NCBI GenBank assembly: GCA_017303505.1
Contig: JAFLCP010000011.1
Coordinates: 1-64,000, forward strand
Direction of reading: 5' to 3'
Length of the DNA: 64,000 nucleotides
DNA from: Planctomycetota bacterium
GTDB lineage: Bacteria; Planctomycetota; Planctomycetia; Pirellulales; Pirellulaceae
This document shows positions 44,446-54,402 of this stretch, in pieces. How positions within the stretch are numbered: position 1 is the stretch's first letter; each line of letters opens with the position of its first letter. A program made the position numbers and the translations under genes. Under the pieces are notes generated by a model, which was not told the origin of the DNA, searched no databases, and saw nothing but the letters and a program-made list of their open reading frames with translations.

Positions 44446-45050
44446 GGCAACTCCCCTTGCTCTTCGAGTTGCCGAACCACTTTCTTCAGCCTCGCCATCA
44501 CTCGACTTCGCGCGAAATAAATGTTCGCTTCTCGTAGGTTCAGTCGTCGCGATGCTTGTTCAACACTCACGCCTTCAATACTTGTCAACCAAAATGCCAA
44601 CCAGTTATGCTCCGCAGTCTCCTCGCGAACTTTCTGTGCAGCCAGGACAAATAACCTACGGCGATATTCGATCTCGAAATGTGATTCGATTCCTTCGCGG
44701 CTAACAACTCGGGCCAATTCACGTTCTACTTCGCTCCCACCCTGGGCCCATGGGCGAGTCGCTTTGCGAGTGAGTAAATTCACGGCTTGATTGTTGGCGA
44801 TTCGCCGCAACCATGCGCGAAAGTCACCACGATCCTTACGATCCAGCCATTCACCAATATTTTGTGCAACCGTAATCCAAACCTCTTGGACCAAATTGTC
44901 GATGTCAGCTGGTTGCATTCCCCGTTTCGCAGCCACTCGCTCAATCACTGGGGTATAAATCGAAACAAAGCTCTCCCATGCCATTAGATCTCTCGGATCG
45001 TGAAGACGTCCGATGAGGCTATATTGCGTCTTGGGGGAACTGTCAGCCAT
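44442..45050 (-). CDS. ECF-type RNA polymerase sigma factor
   Basis: A 202-residue sigma factor. The frame opens at GTG 45134, but ATG 45050 gives MADSSPKTQYSLIGRL, the usual N-terminus. Region 2 is seen in WESFVSIYTPVIERVAAKRGMQPADIDNLVQEVWITVAQNI, region 4 in EGVSVEQASRRLNLREANIYFARSRVMARLKKVV. Members next to Ser/Thr kinases belong to the STK-linked ECF groups typical of planctomycetes. Coupled translation (ATGA) to the kinase gene. Confidence 0.9.
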   Translation of the reverse strand: MADSSPKTQYSLIGRLHDPRDLMAWESFVSIYTPVIERVAAKRGMQPADIDNLVQEVWITVAQNIGEWLDRKDRGDFRAWLRRIANNQAVNLLTRKATRPWAQGGSEVERELARVVSREGIESHFEIEYRRRLFVLAAQKVREETAEHNWLAFWLTSIEGVSVEQASRRLNLREANIYFARSRVMARLKKVVRQLEEQGELP

Positions 45051-45134
45051 GGAGATGGACAATCTGCTCTGGACATCGATAAGGAAAACGACTTGGTTAA
45101 AACTAAGACACAGGCTGAATCCAAAATCTAGCAC

Positions 45135-46709
45135 TCAGCCGCCAGATTTTCTCGTAAATGCTTCTCCGTGCTTCTTATCGCGGAGACTAATCCCCCACTT
45201 TAACGCCTGAATCGCCCCCGCTTGGTCCTTGGGGGCCCAAAATCCTCGGTAACACCAAAGTAGCTTCTTACGATCCGGAATGTAGAAACTACCCAATCTA
45301 ATTCCATTATCCCGTCGTGAAACTTCAAAACGAACCAAGTCATCCCCATCGATGACATCACATGCAGCTTCGTTCGGCGTCACCCCGCCTCGATTGTCCC
45401 AAATAACTCCATTGAGTATTAAAGCTCTACGGTCGGTAACTGCATACAGAGTTTTTGAAAGCAAGTGTTGATATCTCCATGGTGCGGTCCAATTGTAAAG
45501 TCCCACACCGACAAAACAGAGACCTACTACCGCTGCAATCCAAATGCCGTCCCCACCACGCATGAACGCTAGTAAACCCAGCGCCGCAAAAATGCTCCCC
45601 ATCACAATAAGAATCAATCCGAAAAGAATCTCGGCCAAGACTCGGTCTAAAGCAGCACGAGGCTTTGGGCGTCCAACCCAGAGCACATCTTCATCTTCCT
45701 GCAAGTAAGGTTTGAGCCGCTGCATATCATCCACTTGCTCAATCGTTTGCGCTCGGAATGAAAAGACTGGTACGGTAATTGCTCGATTAAAATGTTGCTG
45801 AAGTGATTCAACGACTTCCCGCCCATTCGGAATAAAAGCAGTAAGAATCTTGAAACGAACCCTATCTTTCATCGTTATCCAAAAAACAATTCCACTCTCA
45901 ATCGTGGGAGCATTTTCGTGAGTTGAGAAGATCGATTCGATATCGCTGATCGAATATTCCCGAACTCTCCGACTTCCCACTTTTCGCAAACGTATGGTTT
46001 TCCCATCCCAATTGTAGTACACCACCACTTGGCCCCAGCGGTTTTGGATAGCGATATACACAAAAGCCAAGGGAAAAAACATCGTCGCCACCAAGATCCA
46101 ACCGAGAGGGCCACCATTCCCAATGGCTTGTCTTTGTGCGAGTACTCCAATCAGCGCGAAAATCGTCAGTACCAACACACCAATCGTCGAAGGTACGACA
46201 TTGGGTGCCGCTACCTTTGCCAAAGCTAAAACATTGATGTGCCCCTCCAATAGACTCTCGTTTCGCATTTGTCGCTTTAACGATTCGATTACGCTGTGCG
46301 CTTTGGGCAACGACTTAAAACAAAATTGAAAGGTGCTCCCATCTCTCAACCACAACGATGAAACAGAACCCAAGTTATCGCTTCGCACCAAAGTGATATC
46401 TAGTGGCGTGATCTGGCGCTGCCGTCGTCCGAAGCGACGTACAGTTAATCTCTCACCGTCATATCGAAAATAAGTGACAAGAGTAAATAAGGAGACGCAA
46501 AAGTAAACCAGCCCGCCAAGCCCGACCAAAAAGAGAACCAGCTGAATCGCGTGAATCCCTTGTCGCCACACGAAAAGGCTGAAAAATGAATACATCAACG
46601 TTGCAGCCGAAATAACACTCGCAATCAAATGTGTTCTGACGAAGACCGACCATAGCACATGTTCTTCGACAATATTTGACTCAACATCTGAAGAGGAGTT
46701 TGGGTTCAT
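45135..46709 (-). CDS. Six-helix membrane protein with PH-like segments
   Basis: A 524-residue protein. Hydrophobic helices lie near 28-48, 56-80, 172-190, 204-225, 358-385 and 393-412 in three pairs; each pair is followed by a soluble, PH-like segment (RYDGERLTVRRFGRRQRQITPLDITLV; NWDGKTIRLRKVGSRRVREYSISDIESI; YAVTDRRALILNGVIWDN). The third resembles bPH domains (EDVLWVGRPKPR then two helices). It lies directly upstream of the ECF/kinase pair in the same orientation with an 84-bp gap. I infer a triplicated helix-pair/PH unit; function unknown, perhaps part of the same signalling system. Confidence 0.6.
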   Translation of the reverse strand: MNPNSSSDVESNIVEEHVLWSVFVRTHLIASVISAATLMYSFFSLFVWRQGIHAIQLVLFLVGLGGLVYFCVSLFTLVTYFRYDGERLTVRRFGRRQRQITPLDITLVRSDNLGSVSSLWLRDGSTFQFCFKSLPKAHSVIESLKRQMRNESLLEGHINVLALAKVAAPNVVPSTIGVLVLTIFALIGVLAQRQAIGNGGPLGWILVATMFFPLAFVYIAIQNRWGQVVVYYNWDGKTIRLRKVGSRRVREYSISDIESIFSTHENAPTIESGIVFWITMKDRVRFKILTAFIPNGREVVESLQQHFNRAITVPVFSFRAQTIEQVDDMQRLKPYLQEDEDVLWVGRPKPRAALDRVLAEILFGLILIVMGSIFAALGLLAFMRGGDGIWIAAVVGLCFVGVGLYNWTAPWRYQHLLSKTLYAVTDRRALILNGVIWDNRGGVTPNEAACDVIDGDDLVRFEVSRRDNGIRLGSFYIPDRKKLLWCYRGFWAPKDQAGAIQALKWGISLRDKKHGEAFTRKSGG

Positions 46710-46754
46710 TTGCGACGTTGACTACCTCAACTGAATGATCAAACAGCCCTTTCG

Positions 46755-49151
46755 CTACTTGTCACCAACTGGCACGACTTGCACAGCGTCGATATGCACG
46801 ATTCCCTTGGCCCCTTCGGTGGAAAAGAGCACAGAAAAGTTGCGGCTACTGTCAAACTCAAAAGTCCCTACACTCTCGAAATGATTTTCACCTTTGGGTG
46901 CCCGCGATTGGTCGACTTCAACCACGCTGGTTCCGCGAAGATGTTCTATTTGAACCTTTGCAGCTTTGGCGCGATTCGCATGTGGAGCCCACGCAATACG
47001 AACCTCATACTTTCCTTCTCGGGTTACCGAAAACAGAAACTTGGCTGTGGTGTTTGCCGCACCCGAGTATCGATATCCATCGCCCACAAAATTCTCTAGG
47101 CTTCCTTGCGTATCCCAAGTCCCCGTCAATACGGCAGCTTCATCGTCAATCACAATGCCGGGCAGCTTGCCTGGGTTGATCCCGCGAGTGGCAATATCGG
47201 GAACCACCACACCCTCAGGTACTTCCAACTCAGCATCGACGCTTTTCCTGCGCATCACCCCAGGCTGCTTCATGAGTTCGTGAAGTTCGGAAAGGTGCTT
47301 TTCATAAACGCCGCGAGGCGAGGTATTGAAGCGAACACAAATCCAAGCCGCCTTGCCGACAACTTCGCCCATCATTCCGCATGTTCGCATAACGCGAATG
47401 GGTCCAATCGCTTCGCGCTCGACACTGATATCGCGACCTGCCATGAAAAGGTTGCCGATATTGCGACTGTAAAGACAGCGATAGGGGGCCCAGTAAGGGC
47501 CTTTGTAACTATATTCCTTACCTGTAGTGGCGACGGAGATGAATTCCTCACCATTGAGGCCATTTTTAAAATCGGGATGGGGCACGTGAATATCGATATG
47601 CCACGTATTTGGGAATGCAGCATCCGGCCAGTCGGTTCCATTTCGAAAGTCGTCGGCTTTCAAGATAATATCGCCCAGCAAACGACGGGACTCTCGTTTT
47701 CCAGCAATGAACGCTGACCAACCTAAACGGTGATTCGGATACTGTGCATCAATGTTCTTGAGCGTATCCCAGGCCCCATACATAGCCCGCATGTTCAAAT
47801 CGCGAATTTGTTCAATATCCTTGATCGGATCCTTATCGAATCCGCTTTCCCAAAACCAACCACCGAGATTGGCCAGCGGGGCATCTGCCCACTGACCTTT
47901 GAACTTCGATCTACCTGGGAATGGCTTCTTCGACAAATCGATTGCCCATTCAAGTCGTGGGAATGGAGCAGCAATCTTCCCCCCATCGACCAAGACCGAA
48001 AGAGCATCTTTATCTTTACACTCACAATGTAAAACCTGATTGCGATCGGCTTGGTCGAGTACATTCCACATGTTGCTCGCCCCCATATTCCCTTCGGCAG
48101 AGACTTCATAGTCGGCACCTGCCAGAAATCCAACGGTCCCGTCACCGGTGCAATCCGCAAAGAACTTTCCCGTAACTCGTATGCGTTTCGCAGAGCGAAT
48201 ATTCTGTGCAACAACGGCCTTAATGCGATTGCCATCCATTTCAACCGCGTTCGCTCGATGTTCGAGCAACAAGGTAATGTTCGGTTCGTTTTCTACGACA
48301 TTGAGCTTTCTTTCATCTTCATAAATAGCTCCACCCTTTGCGTTTCCCTTCCCAGGTCCCTTTTGCGGACACAGCTCTTCAACGATCTCACCGATCCGTT
48401 GAAAAGGCTTTTGTCTTGTGTGCCCTTCTGGCCACACTCGAACTTCACTGCTCGAATTCCCTCCCAAAACAGGACGATCTTGGATCAACGCCACAGTAAG
48501 TCCGTTTCTAGCTGCCGATACCGCCGCAGAAGTTCCCGCCACACCGCCACCAACAATGACGAGATCAAAAGCCCCACCTTCACTGGGAGGCCCTTCTAAG
48601 GCTAAAAGCTTCCGGCGAAACTGGCTCATTTCGGGATCTGCATTCGGTGGGACAAACTGAGAGTCTTTCGTTAGCACAATAGCATCACAGCGTCCTTCAA
48701 AGCCGGTCAAATCATGCAGAGCGACCGCAACCTTGCCACTGAGCTCAACCGTACCGCCGTTCTGCCAATGCCACTCAGCTCCTTCGGTTCCAAAAACGGT
48801 CTTCAGCGGATTGCCATCGAAGATCACTTGAAACTTGCCAGGTGCACCAGGAACTTTCCATGGAGCAACCCAATCTCGCGTACGAACCCATACATGAAAC
48901 TCGCCACCGTCGCCTACATCGAGTTGGGTTGTAGCATCCTTGACCGGAACACCTAAGCCATGGGCTAACAAATAGGGAGACCCCATCTGATCCATCGATT
49001 GCTGATCGAGATCCCAGCCCCCCAAGGAAGCAAACTGCTCAGCTTCCAACAGTATGGTTTGCGCCGTAGCTGGCACGCTGAGAAAAACCATAGCGGCCAA
49101 GCTCAGCAAGACACGGCTACCGCTGCAGAAAATCGCACAATGAGTTTTCAT
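46755..49151 (-). CDS. Exported FAD-dependent oxidoreductase with flanking beta-sandwich domains
   Basis: A 798-residue protein. A signal peptide (about 1-30) is followed by a golvesin/Xly-like beta domain (about 33-165), the FAD domain (about 195-620) with FDLVIVGGGVAGTSAA (dinucleotide fold, 195-210) and NSSSEVRVWPEG, GFLAGADYEV, NLFMAGRDIS motifs, and a second beta domain (about 650-795). This is the FAD_oxidored family common in planctomycetes, thought to act on sugars or polyketide-like compounds. It lies 45 bp downstream of the sulfatase gene in the same orientation. Confidence 0.8.
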   Translation of the reverse strand: MKTHCAIFCSGSRVLLSLAAMVFLSVPATAQTILLEAEQFASLGGWDLDQQSMDQMGSPYLLAHGLGVPVKDATTQLDVGDGGEFHVWVRTRDWVAPWKVPGAPGKFQVIFDGNPLKTVFGTEGAEWHWQNGGTVELSGKVAVALHDLTGFEGRCDAIVLTKDSQFVPPNADPEMSQFRRKLLALEGPPSEGGAFDLVIVGGGVAGTSAAVSAARNGLTVALIQDRPVLGGNSSSEVRVWPEGHTRQKPFQRIGEIVEELCPQKGPGKGNAKGGAIYEDERKLNVVENEPNITLLLEHRANAVEMDGNRIKAVVAQNIRSAKRIRVTGKFFADCTGDGTVGFLAGADYEVSAEGNMGASNMWNVLDQADRNQVLHCECKDKDALSVLVDGGKIAAPFPRLEWAIDLSKKPFPGRSKFKGQWADAPLANLGGWFWESGFDKDPIKDIEQIRDLNMRAMYGAWDTLKNIDAQYPNHRLGWSAFIAGKRESRRLLGDIILKADDFRNGTDWPDAAFPNTWHIDIHVPHPDFKNGLNGEEFISVATTGKEYSYKGPYWAPYRCLYSRNIGNLFMAGRDISVEREAIGPIRVMRTCGMMGEVVGKAAWICVRFNTSPRGVYEKHLSELHELMKQPGVMRRKSVDAELEVPEGVVVPDIATRGINPGKLPGIVIDDEAAVLTGTWDTQGSLENFVGDGYRYSGAANTTAKFLFSVTREGKYEVRIAWAPHANRAKAAKVQIEHLRGTSVVEVDQSRAPKGENHFESVGTFEFDSSRNFSVLFSTEGAKGIVHIDAVQVVPVGDK

Positions 49152-49196
49152 TTCAACAATCCAATCGTTCTATTCAAAATCAATTCGCAGCCGAGC

Positions 49197-51248
49197 CTAC
49201 TTCTCGTCACCACCAAGCAAAAACTGCACGCTCTGAATTTGGCCTTTAAACCCACCTAATTCGTTCTCTAGCACTTTCGATCCTTCGTCGCCTCCAATCT
49301 GCATCCCATCGTTGGGATCTCGCGACATTAAGAGATCCACTACCTTCCTCGACTTTTCTGCGTTGTCCACACTCAGGACCAACTCTTTCTTGGCGGTTAA
49401 CTGCACCTTGATTTTGGTCCACTTCCCAATGCACGCAACCGGAGAAGTTACAGTCGCTACCGTTTCGCCAGACCGATAAACGAACGTGGGCTTACCATTC
49501 CTGACGAACATGCAGAAGCCCTGGTTCCTGCCACCTCTCGCAATGATCACACCATCTCCATCGGCCCGAACTTCGGCTTCCAATGTAAATGCACTTAATG
49601 CAGGGTTCAGCATCTTACTTCGTGGTACCTCAACGACAGCGTTGCCATCGAAGCATCCTACGGAACGTCCATCCTCTGCTTTCTTGGATTCAACCCGCAT
49701 TAACAAACCATGCAATTTGTTTTCCGTTTGATCGAGAATCTTGTTTTCCTCGACCCGATCAAATTGATAACGCAACACAATCTGGTTTGGTCTCAAAACG
49801 GGAGGTAACTCGCGAGCAGGATCTGCGGGCTTGTGTTCGTCCGCGTAAGCGGGAACATGATAGCCGACTTCTTGGGAAAGGTGATCATATTCGCGAGCCA
49901 GCAATTGCTTCAGCTCGTCCGCCTCAGGGGCATCCATTAAGTTCCTAGTTTCATACGGATCATTTTCGAGATCAAAAATCTCTGTCCATTCCGGATGAGA
50001 CGGATATTGAATGAGCTTACCTTTGGTAGTTCGCACTGCCGTCACCGATGGCACCTTGAACGGTCGTTCAAAGAAATAGGTGAAGAAAAACGAAGTTCTC
50101 CAATCCGCAGGCGTTTCTTCGCTTTCCAGGAGTTTCTTCCAGCTTTTGCCTTGCATTTCCTTTGGAACTTCAACGCCTGCCAGTTCCAAGATTGTTGGGG
50201 CTACGTCGATGTTGAGTACCATCTCATCACGCGTCTTGCCAGCTGCCAGTTTCTTTGGATAACGGACCAGCATGGGAATTCGCATAGACTCCTCGTACGC
50301 AGATCGCTTGTCGCCCAACCCGTGCTCGCCGAGATAGAAACCGTTGTCACTGGTGTAAATGACAACAGTGTTCTCGGTTAAGCCTAATTCGTCCAGCGTC
50401 TTCATCAGTTTGCCGACGTTTTCATCGATTGCCTTCAACCCACGCAACATTCCCAGGTTGGTCTTTACTGTATCTTTCCCTGGTTCGGCATTCACTGGCT
50501 TACTGCCGGTAAAGCCTTCGACTACATTTCGATAAATGGCTGGCGTCGCTAAGTTGGGTACCTTCTTTGCTTCCGCTTCACCATAGGTCTGTGCATGTCG
50601 CTCAGGTGGAGTAAATGGTCCATGGCAAGTCTTGTAACCGAGCACCAGTGAAAAGGGCTTATCTTTGTTCGACTTGATAAAGTCAATTGCGTAGTCCGTG
50701 GAAACATCATCGATCCACCCCTTGGTTGCTGTCTTGGTACCATTGATTTCCACGGGGCAATCAAAATACACCCCCTGCCCTACAAAGCTGGCCGAGTAGT
50801 CAAAGCCTGGGCGTTTTCCACTTTGCGGACCCATGTGCCATTTGCCAATGTAACCTGTTGTGTAACCTGCAGCACGAAGCAACGAAGCGTGTGTTACGCT
50901 TTGCTCTGGAAATGGAGTATGGTTATCGATGATGCCATTTCGATGACCGTATTGGCCTGTTAAGAACGACGCCCGACTTGGAGAACAAAGAGCCAATACA
51001 ACAAAAGCGTTTCTAAAACGCACTCCTTCGCTCGCCAATCTATCGAGGTTCGGAGATTCAAGCCACGGAAATCTTCCCTTATCTCCTTGCTCTTTCTGCA
51101 CACAACTAAGCGTGTCCCAACGTTGATCGTCCGTGTATATAAAAACAAAATTGGGCCTCTCATCGGCCAACGTATGTTTTGGCCCAATTACACCCAAACA
51201 TACCAAGCCCAATACAAACCCTACAAATCGTCGGTAAATCACGCTCAT
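49197..51248 (-). CDS. Type I sulfatase with C-terminal LamG-like domain
   Basis: A 683-residue exported sulfatase. ATG 51248 is preferred to GTG 51263 because it leads directly into the signal peptide (FVGFVLGLVCLGVIG). Key motifs: NFVFIYTDDQRWD (metal site), Cys88 in LCSPSR (formylglycine), YTTGYIGKWHMGP and TSDNGFYLGEHG. After about residue 470 a ConA/LamG-type beta-sandwich follows (VGCFDGNAVVEVPRSKMLNP, FTLEAEVRADGDGVIIARGG), a likely glycan-binding module. Cotranscribed with the downstream FAD oxidoreductase (45-bp gap), suggesting a joint catabolic step on a sulfated substrate. Confidence 0.92.
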   Translation of the reverse strand: MSVIYRRFVGFVLGLVCLGVIGPKHTLADERPNFVFIYTDDQRWDTLSCVQKEQGDKGRFPWLESPNLDRLASEGVRFRNAFVVLALCSPSRASFLTGQYGHRNGIIDNHTPFPEQSVTHASLLRAAGYTTGYIGKWHMGPQSGKRPGFDYSASFVGQGVYFDCPVEINGTKTATKGWIDDVSTDYAIDFIKSNKDKPFSLVLGYKTCHGPFTPPERHAQTYGEAEAKKVPNLATPAIYRNVVEGFTGSKPVNAEPGKDTVKTNLGMLRGLKAIDENVGKLMKTLDELGLTENTVVIYTSDNGFYLGEHGLGDKRSAYEESMRIPMLVRYPKKLAAGKTRDEMVLNIDVAPTILELAGVEVPKEMQGKSWKKLLESEETPADWRTSFFFTYFFERPFKVPSVTAVRTTKGKLIQYPSHPEWTEIFDLENDPYETRNLMDAPEADELKQLLAREYDHLSQEVGYHVPAYADEHKPADPARELPPVLRPNQIVLRYQFDRVEENKILDQTENKLHGLLMRVESKKAEDGRSVGCFDGNAVVEVPRSKMLNPALSAFTLEAEVRADGDGVIIARGGRNQGFCMFVRNGKPTFVYRSGETVATVTSPVACIGKWTKIKVQLTAKKELVLSVDNAEKSRKVVDLLMSRDPNDGMQIGGDEGSKVLENELGGFKGQIQSVQFLLGGDEK

Positions 51249-51263
51249 GGTCCGCCGTTCCAC

Positions 51264-51603
51264 AATTCCGAATCTTCAAGGTCAACCGGTAACTCAATTA
51301 TCGTAAATCCGAGCGATTTGAACAAGCCAACGCTTTAGGTCCAAATTTCCTCGTTTTTCCATTGAAAATCGCCTCAATTCGAGAACCGCCCCCATTTTCG
51401 GCCGCCGCTCCCCTTGCGTTATGCGCATCACACTAACGCGATACACTGTTACGCAAGAATGTTATACTCATCCCAGTTGGATTCCCGTACAACTCTCGCC
51501 TTTTTGATTCGCTTCGGCTTCGATTGCCACCCGACTAATGCCCCTTACGCAACAAGTTGGACGACAAGGCTCTATAAACTTTAACTCCATCCGATCTCAA
51601 ACT
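51264..51603. other. Intergenic region with a possible promoter
   Basis: 340 bp between divergent genes. On the plus strand TTATACT near 51461 resembles a -10 box, with no strong -35 at the right spacing. The frame of the next gene opens at 51538 but the residues before 51604 are not informative. Nothing else recognised. Confidence 0.35.
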
Positions 51604-53184
51604 ATGCCCTCAACCACTCCCAGTACATTGAATTTTCATATCAAAGTTCTGCGGGGCTCTCCAACAATCTCCAAAGGAACCTATGCCGCCGAATTGACAA
51701 CCGAGTGTTTGATACTTCGTTCGATCAAATCCAAACAAATCGTCGCTGAGATCCGTCCACCAACTCAAGTACAAGTCAAAACGTCTAACACTCTTACGCT
51801 CAAACTTGAATCTGGGCTTGTTACTCTGCAACCGCTTAAACTCAACGGTTATCCGGACCTCATTGCAACCGCTGTGGAAAAAGTACTAAACGGAACTGCG
51901 ACCTCGCTGCAGCCGAGCGATTATGAAATCCCGCGTCTCTTGATGTTTGCTACCGCTGTCCCTATTTCATTGGCGGCAATCGGTGGCTTGATCGGCGGCA
52001 TGGTCGGTGGTGCGGCGACTGGACTAAATCTTTACATTGCCCGAAGACACTCTTGGCCAATCCTTGCTCGTATCGGTTCCATGTTTGCCTTGACCCTCGC
52101 AACTTTTGCTCTCTATTTTGTTGCTGTCAGCGCGATGGGTTCAGCGCAAACGCAACCACAAATTGTTCAAGCCCCCGCACCTACAACTCCAACAACTCCC
52201 TCGGTCGTTCAACCAGAACTACCTCAGCCACCTAAGCCCGCTGCCATCGAAGCTCTGACATCCACCGGTACATTTCAATTTCAAGCTCCCGGCTCCGATA
52301 TCACTGCAGCGATAGTTCGAGATGATCGCGCGTCGACGCTCATTGGCTGTCAAGACGGTACGCTTCAAACTCTGGCGTTGCTCGAGCCCACCCCAATGTG
52401 GAAAGTTGTGGCCAAACTTCCATCGGTTCCCAATACCATCCGCAAACTTACTGCTGACTACTATCTGATTTCTTGTCCTTCAGAGAAATTCCTCCTCACT
52501 CCTACCTACAAATTACTGAGGCTTAGTTGGAAATGGGAGTGTATTCCAAGTACCTCCTTCCTGTGCGTTGCTGACGATACAGACATAAAATTGGGAGCCG
52601 TCAATTTTGGAACCGTCGAACGTGCCGCAGACACATCCAACAACGGCTTAGACAACCTTGCGATACCAACGCTCCCCATGGATTTTCTTGAATCGAAAGC
52701 TGGGCCTGCCATGTCGATCGATACACCGCCCCAACTCTCCCTTTCGGATATCACTGCCAGCGGTTTGAACCCGATCGGATTTGGTTTTCGCGACGGAACC
52801 ATTGCGATCAAAGCAAGCGGGGAATGGACCCTTGAGAAATCCCGTTCTGCCTCTGTAACTTGCATCGGCGCGGGCAATGGTTTTGGATTTGAAGATGGAA
52901 CAGTTGATACTGGGCTTATCGACGAAAAGCTAAGGTACCGACCTTGTGGTGAATCCCCGATAGAACGCCTGATCAGCTGGCAAGTTTGGACACTCGCCAT
53001 CAATCAAAAAGGGGAATGCTGGTCATTCATATCACAAGATCCTGCTGCGCCGCAACAAAAGCTTCCTGTCAGCGAATTTGGGATAATCCGCGACATCATC
53101 CCACTGGATTATGCAATCGCCATCGTCAGCCAAAACCAAGTGACGTTTCTATCCTCTCCCACATTGACATCAAGGCTAAAATAG
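51604..53184 (+). CDS. Membrane protein with Pro-rich linker and repeat-type C-terminal domain, unknown function
   Basis: A 526-residue protein from ATG 51604 (MPSTTPSTLNF). N-terminal soluble segment about 1-105, two helices (about 113-143 and 152-180; LLMFATAVPISLAAIGGLIGGMVGG; RIGSMFALTLATFALYFVAVSAMG), then a Pro/Gln-rich linker (AQTQPQIVQAPAPTTPTTPS) and a beta-rich domain of about 300 residues with repeated FGFRDGTIAIK- and FGFEDGTVDTG-type units, suggestive of a propeller. I do not recognise a family. Divergent from the sulfatase; no operon partners. Confidence 0.5.
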   Translation: MPSTTPSTLNFHIKVLRGSPTISKGTYAAELTTECLILRSIKSKQIVAEIRPPTQVQVKTSNTLTLKLESGLVTLQPLKLNGYPDLIATAVEKVLNGTATSLQPSDYEIPRLLMFATAVPISLAAIGGLIGGMVGGAATGLNLYIARRHSWPILARIGSMFALTLATFALYFVAVSAMGSAQTQPQIVQAPAPTTPTTPSVVQPELPQPPKPAAIEALTSTGTFQFQAPGSDITAAIVRDDRASTLIGCQDGTLQTLALLEPTPMWKVVAKLPSVPNTIRKLTADYYLISCPSEKFLLTPTYKLLRLSWKWECIPSTSFLCVADDTDIKLGAVNFGTVERAADTSNNGLDNLAIPTLPMDFLESKAGPAMSIDTPPQLSLSDITASGLNPIGFGFRDGTIAIKASGEWTLEKSRSASVTCIGAGNGFGFEDGTVDTGLIDEKLRYRPCGESPIERLISWQVWTLAINQKGECWSFISQDPAAPQQKLPVSEFGIIRDIIPLDYAIAIVSQNQVTFLSSPTLTSRLK

Positions 53185-53236
53185 CTTCGCCGTCAACGAT
53201 GGGAAAACGCAATCTGCAGATCGTAAAAGAAATGTG

Positions 53237-54394
53237 TTAGAGATTTGAGCTCTCTAGATCTTCGATGTAGACATCGACTTGCTGCCCAATGGCAGCTTTC
53301 AGTTTCGAAGGCGAGACGGAGTAAATGATCTGCATCACGCGAGTATCAACACGCTCACTCACCGAGCCAGTAAGGGTCCGCTTTGGCGAAACGAGCGGTT
53401 CAGTGCGAACATATTCTAATTCGACCATATTGTCAGGCTTACCTCGCAAAGAAGCATAAGCCTTCGCGCCTGCACGAAAGCGTGGAATCTCGGTCTCATC
53501 GATGTCGACTCGAATGTGTAACGGATCAACAACTCCCATCGACAAATAGGGTGTCGAGACGATCGAAGCGGGCACAAACTCTCCCGACCGAACCACTACG
53601 CTCAAAATCGTTCCATCGATAGGAGCCTTAACCGTACGTATTTCCATGAGTGTCTGTGCTTTCAATAGATTGGCTTCCGCGAGAGCCACCGCAGCCCTTT
53701 GCACTGCAATACTTGGAGGGTTATCTCCCTCCGCCAGCAATCGTAGCCCCGCTTCGGCTTCCAGCAGTCGCGCCTTGGCTTCCAAGGTTCGTACCTGGCT
53801 GGTATCGCGACTCAAGGTTCGAGTATCCATCTCTTCCTGCGAAACCGCGTTTTGCGTTCTCAATTGTCTGGCTCGTTCATATTCTCGAGCCGCGTTCGCT
53901 TCACTTAGTGTGGCCTCTTGAACGCTAACTTCTGCGGCTTTAACTCGAGCTTTCTGAATGTCCACCTGCGCGAGCAATTCACTGAGCCTTGCTTGCTGAG
54001 CGAGCAACTCGCTTTGAGCCACCTGAACATCGGCTTTGGTTTGCCGCTGATCAAGTTGCAGCAACACTTGCCCCTTCACCACCACATCACCAGGCCGAAC
54101 CATGACCTTTTCAACCACCCCAGGTACTTCCGATCCGATCGCAATGATTTCGCTCTGCGGTTCAATGATACCTACACCACCAATGTACGACTGCTTGCCA
54201 GCAATAGAAGCTGGCTGCGTATCTTGATCAGCAACCAAGGCTCCCTTGGGCTGTTGAGGTGGGAGCTTCAACGCTTCCGTCACGACAGGTTTTGGCGTAT
54301 TCTTCTGGATTAACTGCGCAGCAATGTACAGCATACCTGCAGCACCGAGGCAAACACCAAACGCGAACAAAGTTTTAAACCAACGTTGTATCAC
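53237..54394 (-). CDS. HlyD/DevB-type membrane fusion protein
   Basis: A 385-residue protein: one N-terminal membrane anchor (about 10-28), lipoyl half-domain (IGSEVPGVVEKVMVRPGDVVVKGQVLLQLD), long coiled-coil hairpin (about 115-225; rich in Ala/Gln/Glu/Arg), the second lipoyl half (APIDGTILSVVVRSGEFV) and a beta-barrel domain. It is 8 bp downstream of the ATPase gene. DevB-like fusion proteins work with DevC and DevA to export lipids or other compounds through the envelope; the outer-membrane partner is not in the window. Confidence 0.88.
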   Translation of the reverse strand: MIQRWFKTLFAFGVCLGAAGMLYIAAQLIQKNTPKPVVTEALKLPPQQPKGALVADQDTQPASIAGKQSYIGGVGIIEPQSEIIAIGSEVPGVVEKVMVRPGDVVVKGQVLLQLDQRQTKADVQVAQSELLAQQARLSELLAQVDIQKARVKAAEVSVQEATLSEANAAREYERARQLRTQNAVSQEEMDTRTLSRDTSQVRTLEAKARLLEAEAGLRLLAEGDNPPSIAVQRAAVALAEANLLKAQTLMEIRTVKAPIDGTILSVVVRSGEFVPASIVSTPYLSMGVVDPLHIRVDIDETEIPRFRAGAKAYASLRGKPDNMVELEYVRTEPLVSPKRTLTGSVSERVDTRVMQIIYSVSPSKLKAAIGQQVDVYIEDLESSNL

Positions 54395-54402
54395 AACTGC
54401 CT

